Shown: positions 1-8,707 of the stretch, one piece after another
Layout of the letters: each line of letters begins with the position of its first letter
Numbering within the stretch: the stretch's first letter is position 1
NCBI GenBank assembly: GCA_045576655.1
Contig: JAZNGW010000004.1
Location: 1 to 64,000 of the forward strand
Reading direction: 5' to 3'
DNA length: 64,000 nucleotides
From: RGIG8745 sp045576655
GTDB taxonomy: Bacteria; Bacteroidota; Bacteroidia; Bacteroidales; Bacteroidaceae
Position numbers and translations under genes: made by a program
Notes under the pieces: model-generated
What the model was told of the DNA's origin: nothing
The model's database searches: none
The model's input: only the letters and a program-made list of their open reading frames with translations

Positions 1-840
1 GACGAGAAGGACGCTCTGGCTGTACTTCAGAAGAGGGACAGGGTTCTGCCTACCGTAAAGGTCAAGGCTAAGAGGCGCTTTACTGATGGGGCACGCGCAG
101 CATGGGAGTCGGAAAGCAACGCGCAGCACTGGGCGTCAATCCACTACGACGTGGATGCCGAGGCGGACAAGATTGCCGACATGGGCGAAGACATGCCAAG
201 CTTAAATGAATGGTTGGTTGCACAAAATCCGTATTTTTCAAAGTATCATGACATTTGGGAGAAGCATAAGGACGAATGTCCTAACTACCACGACTTGTCA
301 TTTGAGGAAAAGAAAAAGTTTCTGAATAAAATCGGTGCTTGGTACTATAATGATGAATACCTAATAATAGACAACAGAATTATCCCTATAATGTATTACA
401 AAGGTCGCAAAGTAACATTGATACTTAACAACCTTAATGTCATAAGAAGCAGCATGGAAGAATTCCCTGTATGGCTTGACGAGGTCAAAGCGGTTTATAT
501 AACCGAACATCCGTACGCAACGGTCAGATATATCGGCATCAGCAGGAATAAACCTACAGTATTCATCTACACTCATTACAAGTTCCAACAAAACGTCAAA
601 GGTCTGCGACGCACTCACTTCCAGGGATTCAACGTGCCGGAGACTTTCGAAATGGAAGACTACAGCATAATGCCTCCTATGGAGGATTTCCGCCGCACTC
701 TCTACTGGAATCCGAACGTGAAAACTGACAAGGACGGCAAAGCAACTATCGAATTTTATAACAACTCTTCCTGCACGCAGATGTATATCTCGGCTGAGGG
801 TATAACCAAGGACGGAATGTTTATTATTAGCGGAGACTGA
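1..840 (+). CDS. MG2-type surface protein, C-terminal part (5' end outside window)
   Basis: The frame is open from the first base, so the gene starts upstream of the window; about 279 C-terminal residues are visible. They align with the C-terminus of the complete 856-residue protein encoded at 24752-27310: both share a segment reading EDFRRTLYWNPN, then a G-K/V-A strand, FYNN and ISAEG near the end. The full-length paralog has a signal peptide and an N-terminal macroglobulin-like (MG2) domain, so this protein is probably exported and cell-envelope or surface bound. Its function is unknown. The C-terminal peptide DGMFIISGD is nearly repeated in a relic at 5705-5734. Family membership rests on visible similarity; the role is not inferred. 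Confidence 0.75.
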   Translation, partial: DEKDALAVLQKRDRVLPTVKVKAKRRFTDGARAAWESESNAQHWASIHYDVDAEADKIADMGEDMPSLNEWLVAQNPYFSKYHDIWEKHKDECPNYHDLSFEEKKKFLNKIGAWYYNDEYLIIDNRIIPIMYYKGRKVTLILNNLNVIRSSMEEFPVWLDEVKAVYITEHPYATVRYIGISRNKPTVFIYTHYKFQQNVKGLRRTHFQGFNVPETFEMEDYSIMPPMEDFRRTLYWNPNVKTDKDGKATIEFYNNSSCTQMYISAEGITKDGMFIISGD

Positions 841-989
841 AGACTGCTTAGCGTTAGCTGTGAGTGTCCGAAAAAATGCACAGTACTCTTGAACGTGGAT
901 TAAAGACAAACACTGAGTCGTTCAAGGAGGGCGTAGTTCTGAAGCTCAGACAAAAGTTAAATCAACGTCAACTTTCAAAAACAATAATT

Positions 990-1026
990 TTCCCTAATTA
1001 TTAAAAATGTTCAAATAATTAGGGAA
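990..1026. terminator. Perfect 13-bp inverted repeat after the MG2-type gene
   Basis: TTCCCTAATTATT (990-1002) and AATAATTAGGGAA (1014-1026) are perfect reverse complements around an 11-nt loop. It lies 150 bp after the stop at 840. No T-run follows, so terminator function is only a guess. Confidence 0.4.
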
Positions 1027-1172
1027 CCCACAAGGGGCCACCCTACTGGTACAACGATAACAATAACGATAACTGTAATAGTTTGACTTCTGTGCTAAAA
1101 ATTACCAATCTGCGAGAATCAGCGAGATTTGCGGGAGGCATTAGGGCACGCCCAGTTCCTACCCCCCCTGTC

Positions 1173-1245
1173 GGTCATTCTGAGCGTAAGCGAAGAATCT
1201 CTGGCATTTGATTATTGAGATCCTTCACTGAAGTTCAGGATGACC
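1173..1245. repeat. Imperfect palindromic intergenic repeat
   Basis: The left arm GGTCATTCTGAGCG...GAAGAATCTC and the right arm, read in reverse complement GGTCATCCTGAAC...GAAGGATCTC, form an imperfect hairpin of about 28 nt per arm. Similar GTCATTCTGAGCG palindromes are common non-coding repeats in many bacterial genomes. Confidence 0.6.
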
Positions 1246-1331
1246 TTGCTATGTGTTATCGGGCAGACACAAGATCTGCCCCTACGGAAGACCCAGGGTC
1301 TTTCACAGCCCCTTAATCTATTCATCTGCAA

Positions 1332-1580
1332 GTTCCGCCGTGCCAACTGCACCATTATGAGCTTTCTCGTACATGCGTCGGCGTGCGTGGCCTCGGCCTG
1401 ACGCACGGCATCGCGGTAGGGAGTGGGGTCGATGAGCCAGAGCACATCGCCCTTGCGCACACGCTGACCGGCCGACACGTTGCTCCGGATGAGCTGTCCG
1501 CTGACCCGGCACATCACCTCCACGGCCGCATCAGCCGACAGATAACCGGGGTATTGGCGGGTGAGGACGACAATTAATGG
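1332..1580 (-). pseudogene. Relic of an AcrA-type RND efflux adaptor gene
   Basis: Read on the minus strand, the frame gives LTRQYPGYLSADAAVEV, then RVSGQL, VSAGQRVRKGDVLW, IDPTPY and AVRQAEA. This is the typical N-terminal beta/lipoyl start of a tripartite efflux membrane-fusion protein (AcrA/MexA family). A stop codon lies just upstream (the TAG before PLIVVLTR), and after about 80 residues the similarity ends in unrelated repeat sequence. No signal peptide, helical hairpin or C-terminal domain remains and no pump gene is adjacent. It is a decayed fragment. It differs from the intact CusB-like adaptor at 55600. Confidence 0.75.
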
Positions 1581-1867
1581 CTACCCTTTATCCGAAGCTG
1601 TGTCAAAAATGCCACCATTTAATTCTTCATCCGCAGATGAAAAGTGAATTATGACACAGTCCCCTACGGGAAACACCCCTGTGTCTTTGCCTGCCTGTCG
1701 GCAGACTGGCACCTGAAATGTTCTCCCTTAAATTTGTATTTCGACAACCCTCCTACATGCAAATGATGCGAACCGAAAGTTAGGGTTGAAGGTCAGTTTG
1801 TCTGTACTATTTTATTCTGTTAACATTATTTAAGCCTCTTTTGTGGGTTCCTGCCGAAATTAAACGG

Positions 1868-1875
1868 TACATTTG
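1868..1875 (+). promoter_or_regulatory. Candidate -7 box for the BspA-like gene
   Basis: TACATTTG fits the Bacteroidetes -7 consensus TAnnTTTG. A TTTG lies upstream, but at a spacing of about 24 nt, slightly longer than the usual 19-21. Transcription from here would give a leader of about 260 nt containing the structure at 1948-2121. Confidence 0.45.
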
Positions 1876-1947
1876 TCACAAATTAAAAAGAGTATTAACT
1901 CGGAGCAGGAGAAGCGTCTCTGTCCGGTACTTGAAATATGGATTTTT

Positions 1948-2121
1948 GAGCTTTTAGCTCTTGTTCTCTTCATCATGAATACCGCCAAACATTCATCACC
2001 GAGAACAAGCAGATGGAAGTTCACACCGTAAAGGGTGTGGGCTGTTCGTGCTTGTTGGTGATAAGGTCACTTGGCGGTAACCTATGATGAAGGCGAGTAA
2101 CGGATAGTTTGCGCCTTTTTT
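1948..2121 (+). promoter_or_regulatory. Long structured leader RNA with overlapping terminator, upstream of the BspA-like gene
   Basis: A small hairpin GAGCT-ttt-AGCTC (1948-1960) precedes a nested structure: CTTCATCAT (1968-1976) pairs with ATGATGAAG (2084-2092), ACCGCCAA with TTGGCGGT, ATCACC with GGTGAT, ACAAGCA with TGCTTGT, and an apical CACACC with GGTGTG. The outer 3' strand overlaps AAGGCG (2090-2095), which pairs with CGCCTT (2112-2117) followed by six Ts (2116-2121), a plausible intrinsic terminator. The outer stem and the terminator share the bases AAG, so they compete. This is the layout of a riboswitch or attenuator. I do not recognise the family. Confidence 0.55.
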
Positions 2122-2144
2122 GTCTCCTTTAAAAATCAATTATT

Positions 2145-5100
2145 ATGAAAAAACTTAGGTTTTGGCTGGCAACAATAGCGGTGCTGTTGTGCAGCGTTTC
2201 AGTGAGTGCACACGATTTTGAGGTGGACGGGATTTACTACAACATTACGTCAGAGACAGATTTGACAGTGGAGGTGACATATAAAGGAGAGGAACGTGCT
2301 TCTTATTCCAACGAATACACAGGAGTGTTGGAGATTCCCGAAAGTGTTACTTACAATGGGAAAAACTATTCCGTGACGGGGATTGGTACGAATGCGTTCT
2401 ATGAGTGCCCCGGCCTTACGAACATCACCTACCCCAAATCCGTGAAGAGCATTGGAAATTCGGCATTCAGAGGTTGCTCCGGCCTTACGAGCATCACCAT
2501 CCCCAATTCCATGACGAACATTGGAAATTACATGTTCTATGGTTGCTCCAGTCTTACGAGCATCACCATCCCTAATTCAGTGACGAGCATTGGAACCAAG
2601 GCATTTCGAGATTGTTCCGGTCTCCAAAAGATTGCAATAGGAAATTCCGTGACGAGTATTGGAGATGAAGCGTTCTATAGATGTAAATCTTTAAAAACGA
2701 TTATCAATTGTTCTGATTTGGATATTTGGACAGGAAGTGAATCTTATGGCTATGTCGCCTATTATGCCAGCGAAGTGCAAACAGTGTATGACGGTGGATG
2801 TATAGGAGATTATATTTTTTACAAAAACTATTACGACCGTTATGTTTTAAATAGTTACATGGGAAATAGCAAAGAACTGATATTGCCCGAAAGTTACGAA
2901 GGGGAGGATTATGAGATTGGAGATTATGCTTTCTATAATTACTCAAGTCTTACGAGTGTCACTATCCCCAATTCAGTGACGACCATTAGAGATTATGCAT
3001 TCTCTGATTGTACCAGCCTAAAGAAGATGATTATAGAAGATGGAAGTACGCCTATAGAGTCAAGTGAATACGGATTCGAAAATTGTCCCTTGGAGTATGT
3101 GTATATAGGGCGTGACTTTTTTGGCATCCCAAATTTCGGGAACACATTGAAGACTGCAATTCTCGGCTCTCAGGTAAGAACTATAGATGCTCTATTTGCT
3201 GAATGTTCTGGTCTTACGAGCATCACCATCCCCAATTCCGTGACGAGCATTGGAACTGAGGCGTTCAAAGGTTGCACAGGTCTTACGAGCATCACCATCC
3301 CTAATTCCGTAACGAGTATTGAAAGTAGTGCATTCAGTGGTTGCACCGGCCTTACGAGCATCACCATCCCCAATTCCGTGACGAGTATTGGAAGTAGTGC
3401 ATTCGGTGGTTGCACAGGCCTTACGAATATCACTATTGGTAATTCCGTGCAGTACATTGAATATGGTGCATTCTATAATTGCACCGGCCTTACGAGTATC
3501 ACTATCCCCAATTCCGTGATAAGCATTGGCAGTTATAAAGAAGGTAATAATACCACCAGTGCTTTCAGTGGTTGCAATCAATTAACAAAATTGATTATAG
3601 AAGATGGTTACATGTATATAGATTTAGGTTATAGCCAATTCATAGATTGTCCTTTGGAATATGTATATATAGGACGAGATCATTCTTATCAGTCCAAACC
3701 TTTCAATGGCGAAGATTATACATTGGGAACCGCAGTTATCGGACCTAAGGTAAGAAAAATAGGAAACTACTTATTCAAAGATTGCTGGGGCCTTTGGAGC
3801 GTCACCATTCCCGATTCAGTGACGAGCATTGGAAATTATACGTTCTCTGGTTGCCGATACCTTAAGAGTATCACCATTCCTAATTCCGTGACGAGCATTG
3901 GAGAGGGTGCATTCTATAACTGCACTGGCCTTACAAGCATCAACATCCCCAATTCCGTGACGAGCATTGGAAATTATGCGTTCGAAGATTGCTACAACCT
4001 TACAAGCATTACCATTCCCAATTCAGTGACGAGCATTGGAGCATATACGTTCAATAATTGTAGTTTTACGAGCGTAACCATTCCTAATTCTGTAACGAGC
4101 ATTGGAAAGGAGGCGTTCTCTTACTCAGACCTTACGAGCATCACCATTGGCAATTCCGTGACGAGCATTGGAGATAATGCGTTCTCGGGTTGCAGTAATC
4201 TCAAAACCGTAATCAACTTTTCAAATCTGGCAATATCAAAAGGTTCAAAATCTAATGGATATGTTGGCTATTATGCAAACAAGGTTATAAATGCAGATGA
4301 ACAAATTGGTAATTTCTTCTTTAAAACAACCAAGAATGTTCACTCTTTGAATGGATATTTAGGGGATGAGGGTAATCTGGAACTTCCTCAGGACTATAAA
4401 GGAAATAAATATAGCATTGGAGAAAGTGTCTTCTCCGGTTACTCCGGCCTTACGAGCATTATCATTCCCAACACAGTGACGAGCATTGGAGCGTCTGCAT
4501 TCTCGGGTTGCAAAGGCATAAAGGAGTTAATTATAGAAGATGGTAGTACGTATATAGATTTAGGTTATAGCCAATTCATAGATTGTCCTTTGGAATATGT
4601 ATATATAGGACGAAATCAATCTTATCAGAACAAACCTTTTGCTGAAGGAAATACGTTGAAAACAGTTGTTATCGGACCTAATGTTACGCGAATAGGGAAT
4701 TACTTATTCGATTATTGCAAAGGCCTTAAGAGCGTCACCATACCCAATTCCGTGACAATCATTGGAAATTATGCGTTCAGAGGTTGCTCCGGACTTACGA
4801 GCGTCACCATTCCTAATTCCGTGACAAGCATTGGAGAGTATGCGTTCTATAGTTGCTCCGGGCTTACGAACGTCACCATTCCTAATTCTGTGACAAGCAT
4901 TGGAAAGAATGCGTTCTATAGTTGCTCCGCATTAGAAGAACTCTATATAGGCAGTGGAGTGACGAGCATCGGTGACAATCTGCTCACAGGCTGTACGAAC
5001 CTGAATACCCTTTCTGTCGGAGCCAAGATTCCTCCCACAGTCAATGACTTGGGATTGGGAAGCCAGCAATACTTCACCGTCAAGCTCCAGGTACCCGAAG

Positions 5101-5315
5101 GGTCAAAAGCCATGTACCAGTTTGCCGAGGCATGGAAGAAGTTCTTCAATATCGAGGAGTTCGACCCTGCTACAGGCATTGCGGAGGTCACACCCGATGC
5201 AGAAGAGAAGAATCTTCCCATCTACAACCTGCAAGGCACAAGGATGACGGAAGAGAAAGAGAATCTGCCCACAGGCATCTACATCCAAGGTGGTAAGAAG
5301 ATTTTCATCAAATAA
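2145..5315 (+). CDS. BspA-like leucine-rich repeat surface protein
   Basis: This 1056-residue protein starts with a signal peptide (MKKLRFWLATIAVLLCSVSVSA) and consists mostly of Treponema-type leucine-rich repeats of about 23 residues, with the pattern LTSITIPNSVTSIG..AF..C. BspA family proteins are secreted surface proteins linked to adhesion and binding of host or bacterial ligands. The repeats are interrupted by non-LRR modules (EDG..., CPLEYVYIGR...) present three times. The C-terminus, with IYNLQGTRM and GIYIQGGKKIFIK, resembles the sorting or anchoring tails common in Prevotella secreted proteins; type IX secretion is possible but not shown. The repeats are also strongly conserved as DNA (about 69-bp units), so the gene can probably gain or lose units by recombination. 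It is preceded by a structured leader and followed by a strong terminator. Confidence 0.9.
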   Translation: MKKLRFWLATIAVLLCSVSVSAHDFEVDGIYYNITSETDLTVEVTYKGEERASYSNEYTGVLEIPESVTYNGKNYSVTGIGTNAFYECPGLTNITYPKSVKSIGNSAFRGCSGLTSITIPNSMTNIGNYMFYGCSSLTSITIPNSVTSIGTKAFRDCSGLQKIAIGNSVTSIGDEAFYRCKSLKTIINCSDLDIWTGSESYGYVAYYASEVQTVYDGGCIGDYIFYKNYYDRYVLNSYMGNSKELILPESYEGEDYEIGDYAFYNYSSLTSVTIPNSVTTIRDYAFSDCTSLKKMIIEDGSTPIESSEYGFENCPLEYVYIGRDFFGIPNFGNTLKTAILGSQVRTIDALFAECSGLTSITIPNSVTSIGTEAFKGCTGLTSITIPNSVTSIESSAFSGCTGLTSITIPNSVTSIGSSAFGGCTGLTNITIGNSVQYIEYGAFYNCTGLTSITIPNSVISIGSYKEGNNTTSAFSGCNQLTKLIIEDGYMYIDLGYSQFIDCPLEYVYIGRDHSYQSKPFNGEDYTLGTAVIGPKVRKIGNYLFKDCWGLWSVTIPDSVTSIGNYTFSGCRYLKSITIPNSVTSIGEGAFYNCTGLTSINIPNSVTSIGNYAFEDCYNLTSITIPNSVTSIGAYTFNNCSFTSVTIPNSVTSIGKEAFSYSDLTSITIGNSVTSIGDNAFSGCSNLKTVINFSNLAISKGSKSNGYVGYYANKVINADEQIGNFFFKTTKNVHSLNGYLGDEGNLELPQDYKGNKYSIGESVFSGYSGLTSIIIPNTVTSIGASAFSGCKGIKELIIEDGSTYIDLGYSQFIDCPLEYVYIGRNQSYQNKPFAEGNTLKTVVIGPNVTRIGNYLFDYCKGLKSVTIPNSVTIIGNYAFRGCSGLTSVTIPNSVTSIGEYAFYSCSGLTNVTIPNSVTSIGKNAFYSCSALEELYIGSGVTSIGDNLLTGCTNLNTLSVGAKIPPTVNDLGLGSQQYFTVKLQVPEGSKAMYQFAEAWKKFFNIEEFDPATGIAEVTPDAEEKNLPIYNLQGTRMTEEKENLPTGIYIQGGKKIFIK
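3594..3692 (+). repeat. 99-bp intragenic direct repeat, copy 1
   Basis: This matches 4530-4628 at 93 of 99 bases by my count. It encodes the non-LRR module containing DLGYSQFIDCPLEYVYIGR inside the BspA-like gene. Confidence 0.8.
4530..4628 (+). repeat. 99-bp intragenic direct repeat, copy 2
   Basis: Second copy of the module at 3594-3692, 936 bp downstream in the same frame. The near identity implies recent duplication or gene conversion within the gene. Confidence 0.8.
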
Positions 5316-5355
5316 ACGTTACTGCCCTTCGCTTAATGGCATGTAAAAAAAAGAC

Positions 5356-5404
5356 AATCCCCGCAACCAGTCTCCGAAATTCCGACAGACAGGTTGCGGG
5401 GATT
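5356..5404 (+). terminator. Terminator of the BspA-like gene
   Basis: AATCCCCGCAACC (5356-5368) pairs perfectly with GGTTGCGGGGATT (5392-5404), followed by ACTATATTTTATT. Confidence 0.8.
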
Positions 5405-5457
5405 ACTATATTTTATTAGATAGATTCCCTATTTTGAATGATAGGAGAAACTATAAC

Positions 5458-5704
5458 TTACAACCTTATCACTGTGAGTGAATAGGCGGGAAGTTCTTGC
5501 CCGAAGGTGAGACCGGGAAGTTGGATAACGTCTTCGGACGGACGGGCATGACGGTCGTTCATATCCTTGCCTGTAAGCAATGTGCGGCGGGCCGTAGTGA
5601 CCTGCTTGTCGAGCGAAGAGAGGTCGATATTCATCTTGACCGTGATGGGAAGGAGGTTGACCAACTTGACAATGACATCGCCCGTACTCTCATCGCGCAC
5701 CACG
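5458..5704 (-). pseudogene. Relic of the C-terminus of a GH51 arabinofuranosidase
   Basis: On the minus strand the frame gives SVVRDESTGDVIVKLVNLLP, then LLTGKDMND and LPAYSLTVIRL before the stop. This is colinear with the C-terminus of the intact GH51 protein at 6068-8614 (SVVTDSQTGDMIIKLVNLLP, VLSGKPTDKD, MPAYSFTTIR). Only the last 82 or so residues remain; the catalytic domain is absent. It lies on the opposite strand from the intact gene, 363 bp away, so it is a remnant of a second, diverged copy rather than part of that gene. Confidence 0.8.
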
Positions 5705-5734
5705 GACGGAAAGTTTATCATTAGCGGGGACTAA
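5705..5734 (+). pseudogene. 30-bp relic of the 3' end of an MG2-type gene
   Basis: The bases encode DGKFIISGD followed by a stop. This matches the C-terminus DGMFIISGD-stop of the gene ending at 840, and the nucleotides around it also match (GTTTATNATTAGCGG). It begins right at the point where the GH51 relic of the opposite strand ends. Confidence 0.65.
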
Positions 5735-6067
5735 AGACATTTTAGTTGTGTGCCCAAGAGTTTGCTGGAGCAAATTTAAGAGACCATAATCGGGAGTTAA
5801 ATCACTGAAGCTAAATTGGGGGGACGATAACTGGAAATAACGAGAACAATGACGATTACTGGAACAATGATGCACATGTAGGGAGGCATGCCACGGTGTG
5901 ACGTTTTTTCGGCAATGGGTCATTTCACATGTATATAGTACATGACCAGCAAGAAGAATAAACATTCTGCAGACTTTTCATCTTAGTCGGGTACATATTT
6001 TATAAGTTGGAGAATTATTACTATCTTCGTACTCTCAACTTAAAATCACCAATACTTAATATCAATT

Positions 6068-8614
6068 ATGAAAAAGATGCTTGTTGCTCTCGTGGCTTTA
6101 TTCTGTACACTGGGCGCTTTTGCGAACAAACCTGACTATGGTTATCTGTTCTCTTACACCAACGGCGGAGGACTCGCCTTTGCCTATAGTTCCGACAATG
6201 TAAACTGGACTTCTATCGGCAACGGACGAACCTTCGTCAACAGCGACTTCGGTGCGTGGGGATCAGGCAAGAAGATGACAACCCCGTCACTCCTTCGTGA
6301 CAGCAAAGGCACATGGCGCTGTGTATGGTCGCCACTGGAAGGCAACCCGCAGTTTGCATACTGTTCAAGCCCTGACCTCATCAACTGGAAACCGCAGGAT
6401 TACCCATACGTGGAAGGCGGCAGCTGCAAATTGCCTGTACTCTACGAGCAGGACGGCCTTTGGGTGGTTGACTACTCCACCCTCGACGGAAAGACATACC
6501 GCACCACATCCACCGACTTCGTGAAGTGGGGAAAAGGCACACTCGTTGACAGCAAGAGAGATGCCGGCACAACAACCATAACCCTCAACGGACGCGAACT
6601 CACAGGACAGACACACCGCGTGGAGTGGGCACAGATTGACAAACTTCTTAAGCATCACGATTATCTCACAAACCGTCAGGCGAAACTCGACGAGCACATG
6701 GGCCAGGACCCTGTACGTTTCGCCGACCTGAAACCTGTCAATGCACGTCTGACCATAGAGGGCAGCCAAAGCAAGGACATCAGCAAAGAGCTCATAGGCA
6801 TCTTCTTCGAGGACATCAGCTACGGGGCTGACGGCGGCCTTTACGGCGAACTGATACAGAACCGCGACTTCGAATATTCCCGTGCCGACCGCGGCGACTG
6901 GCACAACCTCACCGCATGGACCCTCAAGGGCGAAGGCAGCAACATCAAGATTGGCACAGAACGCCCAATACACAAGAACAACGCCCATTACGCCATCCTT
7001 ACCACCGACAGGGTTGGCGCAACGCTTGAGAACGGCGGCTACGACGGTATCTGCCTCAAGGCGGGCGACCAGTACGACCTCAGCATCATGGCGCGCAAGG
7101 CTTCGGAGAAAGGAAGCAAGTTGACCATAAGTCTCGTGAGCGAAAAAGACGAAACCATCGCTCAGAAGACCATCAGCGTGAGCAGTGCCGACTGGAAAAC
7201 CATCAAGACAACCTTCAAGGCCAGCAAAAATGCAGATGCAGCACGCATCGTAATAGCTCCGCAGACTGTTGGCGCAGTCGAGATGGACATGGTGTCGTTC
7301 TTCCCTCGCAAGACTTTCAAGAACCGCAAGAACGGTCTCCGCGCCGACCTCGCACAGGTCATAGCCGACATGAAGCCTAAGTTCGTGCGCTTCCCAGGCG
7401 GATGTGCCGCTCATGGCAACGGACTCGACAACATGTACTTGTGGAAACGCTCGATCGGCAAACTCGAGGAGCGCCAGCACATGCCTAACATCTGGAACTA
7501 CCACCAGACTCTCGGACTCGGATATTACGAATACTTCCAGTTCTGCGAGGACATAGGTGCCGAACCGCTCCCTGTACTCCCAGCCGGAGTGCCATGTCAG
7601 AACTCATCATGGGGCGGACACGGCCAGCAGGGCGGTGTGCCGATGGAACACATGGACGAATTCATACAGGACATCCTTGACCTTATCGAATGGGCCAACG
7701 GCGATGCTAAGACTACCAAATGGGGACGCGTGCGTGCCGAAGCTGGCCATCCTAAACCATTCAACCTCAAATATATCGGCATCGGAAACGAGGACCTTAT
7801 CTCCGACACGTTCACAGAGCGCTTCAACATGATATTCGATGCCATCAAGAAGGCGCACCCTGAAATCATCGTGTGTGGCACAGTTGGTCCGTTCTACGAG
7901 GGTTCAGACTACGAATGGGGATGGAAACTCGCCAAGGAAAAGAAGGTGCCTATGGTCGACGAGCACTACTATGTCAGTCCAGGCTGGTACATCCACAATC
8001 AGGACTACTACGATCACTACGACCGCAACGCATCGGAGGTTTACCTCGGCGAATACGCCTGTCACATAGCAGGCCGTCACAACAACATCGAGACAGCCCT
8101 CTGCGAGGCCCTGCACCTCGTCAACGTGGAGCGCAATGCCGACATCGTGCGCATGACGTCCTACGCCCCGCTCCTCGCTCGTCACGGCCACACAAGCTGG
8201 AACCCTGACATGATTTACTTCAACTCTTCCCGCATAGACCTCACTCCTGGCTACTACACACAGAAGATCTTCGGCAACAACAGCGGCGACAAGTACGTCA
8301 CAAACCGTCTCCGTGTGGAGAACCGCCGCGACGACGTGCGCAAGCGCATTGCCACATCGGTAGTGACCGACAGCCAGACAGGCGACATGATCATCAAACT
8401 CGTCAACCTCCTGCCTGTCGAAGTAACTACAAGCGTCGAGGTGAAGGACTGCGACGACTTTGCAACGCAGGCAGCATGCACAGTGCTCAGCGGCAAACCT
8501 ACCGACAAGGATTCCGTGCCAACAGAAAGCACCATCAGCGTAGCACAGCAGTTTGACTACACTATGCCGGCTTACTCATTCACAACAATCAGAGTGAAGA
8601 AGAATGACCAATAA
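6068..8614 (+). CDS. Secreted GH51 alpha-L-arabinofuranosidase with partial propeller at the N-terminus
   Basis: The 848-residue protein has a signal peptide (MKKMLVALVALFCTLGAFA). Residues about 22-170 look like one or two blades of a GH43/32-type propeller (YAYSSD..NW, YCSSPDLINW). A linker leads into a CBM4-like beta-sandwich (from about 240, IFFEDISYGADGGLYGE) and then the GH51 barrel. The acid/base Glu is E575 in GIGNED and the nucleophile is E662 in YLGEYA. A C-terminal beta domain ends in FTTIRV. GH51 enzymes release arabinose from arabinan or arabinoxylan; here the likely site is the periplasm or cell surface. The propeller part is too short to be a full GH43 domain, so a bifunctional role is unlikely. 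A decayed copy of its C-terminus lies upstream at 5458-5704. Confidence 0.88.
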   Translation: MKKMLVALVALFCTLGAFANKPDYGYLFSYTNGGGLAFAYSSDNVNWTSIGNGRTFVNSDFGAWGSGKKMTTPSLLRDSKGTWRCVWSPLEGNPQFAYCSSPDLINWKPQDYPYVEGGSCKLPVLYEQDGLWVVDYSTLDGKTYRTTSTDFVKWGKGTLVDSKRDAGTTTITLNGRELTGQTHRVEWAQIDKLLKHHDYLTNRQAKLDEHMGQDPVRFADLKPVNARLTIEGSQSKDISKELIGIFFEDISYGADGGLYGELIQNRDFEYSRADRGDWHNLTAWTLKGEGSNIKIGTERPIHKNNAHYAILTTDRVGATLENGGYDGICLKAGDQYDLSIMARKASEKGSKLTISLVSEKDETIAQKTISVSSADWKTIKTTFKASKNADAARIVIAPQTVGAVEMDMVSFFPRKTFKNRKNGLRADLAQVIADMKPKFVRFPGGCAAHGNGLDNMYLWKRSIGKLEERQHMPNIWNYHQTLGLGYYEYFQFCEDIGAEPLPVLPAGVPCQNSSWGGHGQQGGVPMEHMDEFIQDILDLIEWANGDAKTTKWGRVRAEAGHPKPFNLKYIGIGNEDLISDTFTERFNMIFDAIKKAHPEIIVCGTVGPFYEGSDYEWGWKLAKEKKVPMVDEHYYVSPGWYIHNQDYYDHYDRNASEVYLGEYACHIAGRHNNIETALCEALHLVNVERNADIVRMTSYAPLLARHGHTSWNPDMIYFNSSRIDLTPGYYTQKIFGNNSGDKYVTNRLRVENRRDDVRKRIATSVVTDSQTGDMIIKLVNLLPVEVTTSVEVKDCDDFATQAACTVLSGKPTDKDSVPTESTISVAQQFDYTMPAYSFTTIRVKKNDQ

Positions 8615-8707
8615 GACTAATCGGGAATAATCGTTTATTGTTGAGCGTTTATCGTTTTTCGACAAACTATAAGCCTTAAACTATAAACCTTAAGCAAAGA
8701 AAACAGC

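Larger units (their letters stand above)
841..2144. other. 1.3-kb spacer with relics, repeats and a structured leader
   Basis: No intact gene is visible. In order it holds a 13-bp inverted repeat (990-1026), short degenerate AACGATAAC-like repeats (about 1050-1080), a palindromic intergenic repeat (1173-1245), a GGGCAGA palindrome near 1260-1280, an efflux-adaptor relic on the minus strand (1332-1580), a candidate promoter (1868) and a long foldable leader (1948-2121) upstream of the BspA-like gene. Confidence 0.7.
5316..6067. other. Spacer with terminator and two fused gene relics
   Basis: After the BspA-like gene comes a strong terminator (5356-5404), then a GH51 C-terminal relic on the minus strand (5458-5704) joined to an MG2-type C-terminal relic on the plus strand (5705-5734). 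From 5735 to 6067 there is AT-rich sequence with degenerate GAAC/GATAAC repeats and no gene. Confidence 0.75.

Noticed and set aside
1383..1577. Plus-strand open frame of 64 codons
   Set aside because: It is the antisense of the efflux-adaptor relic, which has clear protein similarity on the minus strand.
1948..2121. Known riboswitch class (TPP, cobalamin, SAM, THF, Moco) or SRP RNA upstream of the BspA-like gene
   Set aside because: I compared the landmark motifs from memory and none fits; it is left as an unnamed structured leader.
6365..7504. Long minus-strand open frame (379 codons)
   Set aside because: It lies antisense inside the GH51 gene with its catalytic Glu residues and domain match; the long antisense frame reflects biased codon use.
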